Shown here in pieces: positions 58,770 to 64,000 of a DNA stretch of 64,000 nt. Numbering within the stretch: position 1 is the first letter of the stretch; each line of letters begins with the position of its first letter. The stretch lies in assembly GCA_964250615.1 (NCBI GenBank), contig CAXUGM010000007.1, one strand, 5' to 3'. Source of the stretch: Blautia sp900556555. Lineage in GTDB: Bacteria > Bacillota > Clostridia > Lachnospirales > Lachnospiraceae. The notes under the pieces were generated by a model that saw nothing but the letters and a program-made list of their open reading frames with translations, did not search any database and was not told the origin of the DNA. The translations under genes were made by a program, and so were the position numbers.

Positions 58770-60347
58770 TTATATACCCTGGTAGTTGAACCAGTCGAAA
58801 TCAGCATGGTTAGAGGAATCGGTATGATTGGAGCTTGCGTACATTCCAATATACGTTCCGGTGAAACCTTCGTTTATTACGGAGCTTAGTAAAGTGCCAT
58901 CCACATTTTCTGCAAAGAGTATGCATTCCTGCTCTTCGTAACCATAGTAAAAGTTGTAGGATTCCGTATGACCCTGTACACTTAAATATATTTTATTTTT
59001 GCGATTCTTCAGAGCTTTTTCCTGAAGCAGGATTCTGTTACCATGTTCTGTTTTCCACAGCTGGAGAAACAACATTGCTTCTTTTTCACGTACAGTCATT
59101 AAATAATGAAAACGGTCATCCTGTACTAATGCGATGCCTGCCTCTTCATAAGGGGTGGAAGGCAGAAATTCCATGGAAGTTCTGGCAAAAAAATCTTTGT
59201 GGCATTGTCTTCTTCCCACAAAGGAAGGTGTACAGATTTCTTCCATGACTTCCGGACGTAACTGCAAACGGAGATATCCTGGACGTTCTGTGAGGCTGTA
59301 GAACATGTCTAAAGGCGGATGAATGGTGTTCCATTGCATCTGCAGGGAAGAAGATTCAAAATTATCATTTTCAGGTATAGGAGGATAAACAGTTTTTGGA
59401 AGATTTGGAAGACGTTCTTCCTCATTGACCATACCATTTTCATTATCTATCATTGGCCATCCATCTTCTGCCCAAACCATAGGAACCATAAAGGTTTCTC
59501 TGCCAAGATTATAATGCCCTCCACAATAAGGCCGGACAGCCAGAAGAACCATCCACCACTCTCCATTTTGTGTATCCGTAATATCGGCATGTCCTGTTAC
59601 AGAAATTGGATTTAGGACAGGCAGATGCCGGTGTGAAAGCAGAGGGTTTCTTGGGCATATTTCGTAATCACCATGGATTGTGCGGCATCTGGCAATCTGT
59701 ACGCTGTGATTGATAAAAGTACCGCCTTCTGCAACCATCAGATAATACCATCCGTCTTTTTTGTAGATATGAGGGGCTTCTATCCAGCGGCTACAGGTTT
59801 TTTTGCCGTCCCAGATAATGTATCGAGGTCCTTCAAATTGAAAGGTGTCAGGGTTTAACTGATTGAGGTAGATGCCGTGATGCCCTTCATAGAGCTGTTC
59901 ATCACTGATGTAGTTTCCGGCATACCATATGGAGCCGTCATCATCAAAAAAGAGGCTGGAATCAATGCCGTCAGCACCTTCGATGAAGATGGGATCGCTC
60001 CATGGACCGGAAGGTTCTTTTGCTGTAATGATATAGTTATCTCTCCTTGCTTCTCTTCCTTCGGATACAAATGTGTTGATAATATAAAAGGTTCCATTAT
60101 GATACCTGATGGTAGGAGCCCACAGCCCGAGGGATGTTTCACAGTTTTTATAATCAAGCTGATCTGGCCGATGGATTCCATGTCCAATCTGTTCCCAGTG
60201 AGTCAAGTCACGGCTGTGAAAGATAGGAAGGCCAGGGTAATAAACAAAAGAGGAAGTGACCATATAATAATCTTCCCCTACTCTGCAGATTGACGGGTCA
60301 GGATAGAATCCTGATAACAGAGGGTTTTTGAAGGTGTTTCTTAACAT
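58770..60347 (-). CDS. GH43 beta-xylosidase / arabinofuranosidase
   Basis: A 525-residue cytoplasmic GH43 enzyme. The five-bladed propeller holds the three acidic catalytic residues: NPLLSGFYPDPSICRVGEDYY (base aspartate in YPDPS), GIDSSLFFDDDG (modulating aspartate) and SRWIEAPHIYKKDGWYYLM (acid glutamate). A C-terminal beta-sandwich of the xylosidase type (from about 330) contains FEDNFESSSLQMQWN-like and VGRRQCHKDFFARTSMEF text. It is typical of xylo-oligosaccharide-degrading GH43 enzymes. It lies 27 bp behind a lipoprotein gene on the same strand. Confidence 0.93.
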   Translation of the reverse strand: MLRNTFKNPLLSGFYPDPSICRVGEDYYMVTSSFVYYPGLPIFHSRDLTHWEQIGHGIHRPDQLDYKNCETSLGLWAPTIRYHNGTFYIINTFVSEGREARRDNYIITAKEPSGPWSDPIFIEGADGIDSSLFFDDDGSIWYAGNYISDEQLYEGHHGIYLNQLNPDTFQFEGPRYIIWDGKKTCSRWIEAPHIYKKDGWYYLMVAEGGTFINHSVQIARCRTIHGDYEICPRNPLLSHRHLPVLNPISVTGHADITDTQNGEWWMVLLAVRPYCGGHYNLGRETFMVPMVWAEDGWPMIDNENGMVNEEERLPNLPKTVYPPIPENDNFESSSLQMQWNTIHPPLDMFYSLTERPGYLRLQLRPEVMEEICTPSFVGRRQCHKDFFARTSMEFLPSTPYEEAGIALVQDDRFHYLMTVREKEAMLFLQLWKTEHGNRILLQEKALKNRKNKIYLSVQGHTESYNFYYGYEEQECILFAENVDGTLLSSVINEGFTGTYIGMYASSNHTDSSNHADFDWFNYQGI

Positions 60348-60374
60348 AATACATTCTCCTTTCTGTTTGGGTAA

Positions 60375-61022
60375 TTATTGCTTATAAGAAATATAATCTT
60401 TCCAGATATAAGCGGTTCTTTCTTCAAATACAATCCGGTACCATCCATTTTCGCAGATTCCTGTAACTGTAACCGTATCTCCTGAACCAAGATGTCCCAG
60501 AATCTCAGAACTGCTTTTGGCATCGGAACGGACATTGACGCCTCCGGTAATATAACCAGTACCATGCGTTTTTTCTACGGAAACTCCACTTTCCGGTTCG
60601 TCATAGCCTGCATCAGAATAAACAGCACCGGATGCGGCAGAGCCTGTGACAGCACCTTCCTCATCCGTAGAAATCAAACCAGTATTATCGTCTTCTACAA
60701 CGATTTTCCGGATGCGGACTTTGCTGGTATCACTGTCTTTCAGTGCCCCTACATACACAAGAAGCACTTCATTTCCAGGAACGATTCCATTCTTTAACTC
60801 TAATTCTGCACGGGAACAGTTATCAAAGGTCAGGGTTTTTCCTTCTTCCGTTTTAATAGAAAGCAAAGAGCCTGTATAACGGACAAGAGTACCGTTTAAG
60901 GATGCAGATACAGCATCCAGTTCCGCTTCTTCCTTTGCACGTTCATCTTCCCCGCAGCCAGACAAAGCCAGAAGGGCAGTGAGAAAAACGGTTTTCATTA
61001 GAATAGAAAATGTTTTTTTCAT
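60375..61022 (-). CDS. SH3-domain lipoprotein
   Basis: A 215-residue exported lipoprotein: signal peptide with lipobox LALSGC (cysteine about residue 23), a first domain of about 85 residues resembling a small beta-barrel (GTLVRYTGSLLSIKTEEGKTLTF), a Gly/Ala/Asp linker, and a bacterial SH3 domain near residues 155-213 (GYITGGVNVRSDAKSSSEILGHLGSGDTV, ENGWYRIVFEERTAYIWKDYI). It may bind peptidoglycan. It overlaps the MATE gene by four bases (ATGA), so the two are coupled. The function is unknown. Confidence 0.85.
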   Translation of the reverse strand: MKKTFSILMKTVFLTALLALSGCGEDERAKEEAELDAVSASLNGTLVRYTGSLLSIKTEEGKTLTFDNCSRAELELKNGIVPGNEVLLVYVGALKDSDTSKVRIRKIVVEDDNTGLISTDEEGAVTGSAASGAVYSDAGYDEPESGVSVEKTHGTGYITGGVNVRSDAKSSSEILGHLGSGDTVTVTGICENGWYRIVFEERTAYIWKDYISYKQ

Positions 61023-62389
61023 AGAGAAACCTCCTGTTTCCGTAAATGTTTGTTAAAGACAAGTAAAAATGCAATAATGGACATTGTGGCAGCAATCCCA
61101 TCTGCCAGAGGCTGTGCGTAGAAAGCACTCCTTGCCCCGAAAAAGGCTGGCAGCAGAATGGTAAACAGAATATAATCTCCTTTCCGGAACATAGAGAGGA
61201 ACAATGCAGTTTTGCTTCTTCCAAGAGCTGTGAAGCCGTCTACAAAGACATACTGGAAACTCAGGGGAATAATCATCAAAGTAAAGATGTGGATTCCCCA
61301 GACACACAGGTCAGTAAGTTCAGGTTCTCTTGTAAAGATTCGGATGAAATATTCCGGCACAATCCTGGACAGAATGAACATGAATGATGTAAAACAAAGG
61401 CAGAGAATGAGAATATACTTTTCTGCTTTCCGGACTCTTTTAATTTCTTTTGCACCGTAATTATAACTGAGGATTGCCTGGGTTCCGCTGGAGATACCAA
61501 GCATAGGGCCAGTGATCAGCATCATGTAGCTTTGGACAATGGTGGCACAGGTGATGAGCAAATCTCCTTCTTTTGGCCCGCCGTATTTCTGAAGTACAGT
61601 GTTCATTACAATGATGATAACGCTGTCTGTTGCCAGAATCAGGAAGGGAGAGAGCCCAAGTCCCATAATTCTTGCCGTGATGTTTTTGGAAAACATTTCT
61701 TTTTTTAGGCGGATAATCTTAATGGGAACTTTCTTTCCAATCAGGAAGCAAAAAGCAAAAGCACAGGATGCAAACTGGGCAATTACGGTAGCCCAGGCAG
61801 CCCCTGCTACACCCATGTCCAGCAGGAAAATAAAAACAGGATCCAGTACAATATTAGTCAGGGCACCAATCAGAACTGTGAACATTCCCACTGCCGGAAA
61901 TCCCTGGCAGGTGATGAAATAATTCAGGCCAATGGCCATGAGTGCGAAAAAAGTTCCGGCGGTATAGATGGTCATATAAGTGTTTGCATAGGGAAAAGTC
62001 AGGGGGCTTGCACCAAACCAGTTCAGCAGATGGTTTTTCGTCAGCATAAAGAGCAAGGTCAATATCCCGGAAAAAATAATCAGCATGGCAAAGCTGTGTG
62101 CCAGGATGGATTCCGCCTCTTTTTTTAATCCTGCACCCATACGCATGGCCATGAGGATGGAACCTCCAAGCCCAATCAAGGTGCCAAAAGAAGTCAGCAG
62201 AGTCACAATTGGACCGCAGACCCCTACGCCTGCAAGGGCAATATCTCCGATTTCCTTAATGTTTCCGATAAACATACGGTCAATGATACTGTATAACACA
62301 GTGACGAATTGGGCAATCATGGAAGGAACTGCCAGTTTCAGAACAAGAAGAGGAACTTTGTCCTTTCCTAAATCCGTTGATTGTTTCAT
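61019..62389 (-). CDS. MATE family efflux transporter
   Basis: A 456-residue multidrug/sodium-type exporter with about twelve membrane helices. Family motifs: LKLAVPSMIAQFVTVLYSIIDRMFIGNI at the N terminus, GVCGPIVTLLTSFGTLIGLGGS, and the second-half repeat GPMLGISSGTQAILSYNYGAKE followed by RVRKAEKY. ATG 62389 has AAGGAG 13 bp upstream; the frame extends 54 codons further but that part is not family-like. It is divergent from the molybdenum hydroxylase operon and heads MATE-lipoprotein-GH43. Substrate unknown. Confidence 0.92.
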   Translation of the reverse strand: MKQSTDLGKDKVPLLVLKLAVPSMIAQFVTVLYSIIDRMFIGNIKEIGDIALAGVGVCGPIVTLLTSFGTLIGLGGSILMAMRMGAGLKKEAESILAHSFAMLIIFSGILTLLFMLTKNHLLNWFGASPLTFPYANTYMTIYTAGTFFALMAIGLNYFITCQGFPAVGMFTVLIGALTNIVLDPVFIFLLDMGVAGAAWATVIAQFASCAFAFCFLIGKKVPIKIIRLKKEMFSKNITARIMGLGLSPFLILATDSVIIIVMNTVLQKYGGPKEGDLLITCATIVQSYMMLITGPMLGISSGTQAILSYNYGAKEIKRVRKAEKYILILCLCFTSFMFILSRIVPEYFIRIFTREPELTDLCVWGIHIFTLMIIPLSFQYVFVDGFTALGRSKTALFLSMFRKGDYILFTILLPAFFGARSAFYAQPLADGIAATMSIIAFLLVFNKHLRKQEVSL

Positions 62390-62490
62390 GAATTTTCTCT
62401 TATCTCCTTCATATGTATAGTGGTATAAAAAAATACCTTTAAACAGTAACATTCTAATACAGATTCGGAGAAAAGGAAAGAGAAAATGCT

Positions 62491-62520
62491 TGCTTCTGTT
62501 AAAATGTGTATGATATACTG
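62491..62520 (+). promoter_or_regulatory. Promoter of the molybdenum hydroxylase operon
   Basis: TTGCTT (62491-62496), 18-bp spacer, TATACT (62515-62520). Confidence 0.6.
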
Positions 62521-62541
62521 AATAAAGGAAAACAACATAGG

Positions 62542-62566
62542 AGCACTGCATCAGCAGTGCTTTTTT
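62542..62566 (+). terminator. Leader terminator/attenuator before the hydroxylase operon
   Basis: AGCACTGC (62542-62549) and GCAGTGCT (62554-62561) form a perfect 8-bp stem with ATCA loop and six T. It lies about 15 bp after the expected transcription start and 33 bp before the first gene, so it would end most transcripts early unless relieved. Confidence 0.65.
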
Positions 62567-62598
62567 CGCAGTTATTCAGAAAGTTAAGAGGAAAAGTG

Positions 62599-63420
62599 AT
62601 GTTAAAGATCAAAGAATACAGAAAGGTAAAAAATCTGGAAGAAGCCTATGAATTAAACCAAAAGAAAAGTGCCTGTGTATTAGGCGGTATGGTATGGCTG
62701 AAAATGGGAAACAGAATGGTAAGTACAGCCATTGATTTATCAGGACTGGGTCTTGACACCATAGAAGAGACAGAAGAAGAATTCCGTATTGGTGCCATGA
62801 CATCTCTCAGAACCCTGGAGACAAACAAGGGACTGGATGCTTATACGCATGGTGCAGTGAAAGAAAGCCTGCGCCATATTGTGGGAGTGCAGTTTCGAAA
62901 CAGTGCTACCGTGGGCGGCAGCATTTTCGGAAGATTTGGATTTTCCGATGTGCTGACCATGTTTCTTGCACTGGATTCTTATGTGGAATTATATAAAGGC
63001 GGAATCATTTCCATGGAAGAATTTGCAGCAAGCAAACGTGACCGTGATATTTTAGTGCGTGTGATCGTGAAGAAACAGCCCTTAAAAACCGCTTATTTCA
63101 GCCAGAGAAACAGCAAAACAGATTTTCCTGTACTTGCATGTGCTGTCTCTATCTCACCGGAGAATGCGTGCAGGGCGGTTCTGGGTGCATGCCCGTCAAG
63201 AGCCAGAGTCATACGGGACCAAGAGGGTATTTTAGAGAACTTCCAGGCACTGTCATCCAAAGAACAGGAAGCAGCAGCAGAAAAGTTTGCTCTGTATGTG
63301 CAGAGCCAGGTTCCTACAGGCAGCAATATGAGAGCTTCCAAAGAATACAGAAGCCTTCTGGTAAAGGTATTAGTTAAGAGAGCTCTTCTAAAAGCAGTTT
63401 CATTGGAGACAGAGAAATAA
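62599..63420 (+). CDS. FAD-binding subunit of a molybdenum hydroxylase (xanthine dehydrogenase family)
   Basis: The medium, FAD-binding subunit (CoxM/XdhB type), which passes electrons from the iron-sulfur subunit to the acceptor. The 273-residue chain shows VLGGMVWLKMGN (FAD region), LSGLGLDTIEETEEEFRIGAMTSLRTLE, and the diagnostic SLRHIVGVQFRNSATVGGSI; the C-terminal domain has TAYFSQRNSKTDFPVLACAV. ATG 62599 follows AAGAGGAA. It is first in an operon with 2Fe-2S and molybdopterin subunits. The substrate (purine or other heterocycle) cannot be told from this. Confidence 0.9.
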   Translation: MLKIKEYRKVKNLEEAYELNQKKSACVLGGMVWLKMGNRMVSTAIDLSGLGLDTIEETEEEFRIGAMTSLRTLETNKGLDAYTHGAVKESLRHIVGVQFRNSATVGGSIFGRFGFSDVLTMFLALDSYVELYKGGIISMEEFAASKRDRDILVRVIVKKQPLKTAYFSQRNSKTDFPVLACAVSISPENACRAVLGACPSRARVIRDQEGILENFQALSSKEQEAAAEKFALYVQSQVPTGSNMRASKEYRSLLVKVLVKRALLKAVSLETEK

Positions 63421-63441
63421 GAAATCAGGAGGAAGACATAG

Positions 63442-63921
63442 ATGGAAATAAAATTCTGGTTAAACGGAAAAAAAATCCAGGCAGAAATTGAGCCGGATAC
63501 CCTGCTTCTTGATTTATTAAGAGAAAAGGGATGTTACAGTGTGAAGCGTGGATGCGAAACAGCAAACTGTGGGCTTTGCACAGTTTTATTAGAAGAAAAA
63601 CCTGTGTTGTCCTGTAGTTTTCTTGCGGCAAGGGCAGACGGAAAACATGTGGTCACACTGGAAGGGATGCAGGAGGAAGCAGAAGAAATCGGAAGCTTTC
63701 TTGCAAAAGAAGGTGCAGAGCAGTGCGGGTTCTGCAATCCTGGATTTATGATGAATATCTTTGCGATGCTGAAAGAACTGGATGACCCAACAGAAGAAGA
63801 AATCAATGAATATATGGCAGGGAATTTATGCAGATGCAGCGGTTTTATGGGACAGACCAGAAGTGTACTGAAATATCTGGAATATAAAAAACAGCAGGAA
63901 AAGGAGGGGATGGAAGCATGA
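63442..63921 (+). CDS. 2Fe-2S subunit of a molybdenum hydroxylase
   Basis: The small electron-transfer subunit. The 159-residue protein has two [2Fe-2S] domains: a plant-type ferredoxin fold with GCETANCGLCTVLL and a later cysteine in VLSCSFLA, and a helical domain with QCGFCNPGFMMNIFAML and NLCRCSGFMGQ. All eight cysteines are present. It overlaps the next gene by four bases (ATGA), the usual arrangement of coxS-type genes. Confidence 0.95.
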   Translation: MEIKFWLNGKKIQAEIEPDTLLLDLLREKGCYSVKRGCETANCGLCTVLLEEKPVLSCSFLAARADGKHVVTLEGMQEEAEEIGSFLAKEGAEQCGFCNPGFMMNIFAMLKELDDPTEEEINEYMAGNLCRCSGFMGQTRSVLKYLEYKKQQEKEGMEA

Positions 63922-64000
63922 AATATGTAAATACCTCTGTGCAGAAAAAAGATTCTATGGCACTGGTGACCGGACAGCCGGTATATACAGATGATCTTGC
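63918..64000 (+). CDS. Molybdopterin-binding subunit of a molybdenum hydroxylase (5' end only)
   Basis: The first 27 codons are visible before the right edge: MKYVNTSVQKKDSMALVTG, then QPVYTDDL. The pattern 'K-D-ss-lvtGq-x-Y-t-D-D' is typical of the N terminus of the large molybdenum-cofactor subunit (XdhA/CoxL type). The start overlaps the 2Fe-2S gene stop and has AAGGAGGGG upstream. The remainder lies outside the window. Confidence 0.85.
   Translation, partial: MKYVNTSVQKKDSMALVTGQPVYTDDL

Noticed and set aside
59319..59615. Plus-strand open frames inside the GH43 gene, and similar antisense frames elsewhere (for example 45109-45369, 48033-48494, 24059-24451)
   Set aside because: No ribosome sites, no family resemblance, and each lies opposite a well-supported gene.
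62390..62551. 54-codon N-terminal extension of the MATE transporter
   Set aside because: Not family-like, crosses the divergent promoter region, and ATG 62389 has its own AAGGAG site.
1..64000. CRISPR arrays, rRNA genes, prophage and replication origin
   Set aside because: I looked for regularly spaced repeats, rRNA sequence, phage structural genes and DnaA-box clusters and saw none.

Overview
The window reads as chromosomal DNA of a spore-forming gut Firmicute of the Lachnospiraceae. A Blautia-like genus is my guess and is not proven by the sequence. Supporting signs are purine-rich AGGAGG ribosome sites on nearly every gene, the sporulation cluster yabP-yabQ-divIC-spoIIE, a CotS-like coat kinase, CwlD-type and GH18 spore-wall enzymes, a T-box in front of an archaeal-type prolyl-tRNA synthetase, and plant-polysaccharide enzymes. 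Most of the window is ordinary core genome with clean promoters (many TTGACA-17-TATAAT) and hairpin terminators.

Layout. 1-1.2 kb: a broken gene entering from the left and an XRE regulator. 1.4-6.3 kb: initiator tRNA, a zinc-ribbon membrane protein with a class B sortase, a sirtuin, a DUF951 protein, and an AraC regulator divergent from a YczE-like membrane protein. 6.3-14.5 kb: rpsF-ssb-rpsR, then gdpP-rplI-dnaB, a MerR-type regulator and an EAL/GGDEF protein. 14.6-21.7 kb: ferredoxin, DUF1858 protein, MecA, a GH18 protein, a DivIVA-like protein, an amidase, Sua5 and RpiB. 21.7-29 kb: upp, dCMP deaminase, T-box-proS, CCA-adding enzyme, CotS-like kinase, phosphoglucomutase. 29-36.2 kb: HU, rqcP, yabP, yabQ, divIC, spoIIE, tilS, hpt, ftsH, in the same order as the Bacillus subtilis yabO-ftsH region. 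36.5-40.6 kb: a GH13 enzyme, tRNA-Leu and tRNA-Tyr, a TetR regulator divergent from a DegV protein.

40.6-44 kb is the most unusual stretch. Two tandem copies of an Rpn/YhgA-like PD-(D/E)XK nuclease gene are each bracketed by perfect 14-bp inverted repeats, and each has a well-placed internal ribosome site and ATG that would make a C-terminal short product. A third slot bounded by the same downstream repeat holds a predicted yybP-ykoY (manganese) riboswitch driving an unrecognised gene and a YccF-type membrane protein.

44-49.3 kb: a MoxR-DUF58-DUF4129 operon, a convergent ABC-class ATPase and tRNA-Arg. 49.3-60.3 kb: DUF975 protein, a second DivIVA-like protein and an AraC regulator lead into a xylan side-chain locus (GH67 alpha-glucuronidase, GH3, GH43). 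This locus carries a truncated transposase, a frameshifted sugar-binding-protein remnant and a possible GH115 remnant, so part of it seems to have decayed. 60.4-64 kb: a lipoprotein and MATE exporter, then the start of a molybdenum hydroxylase operon (FAD, 2Fe-2S and molybdopterin subunits) that runs off the right edge.
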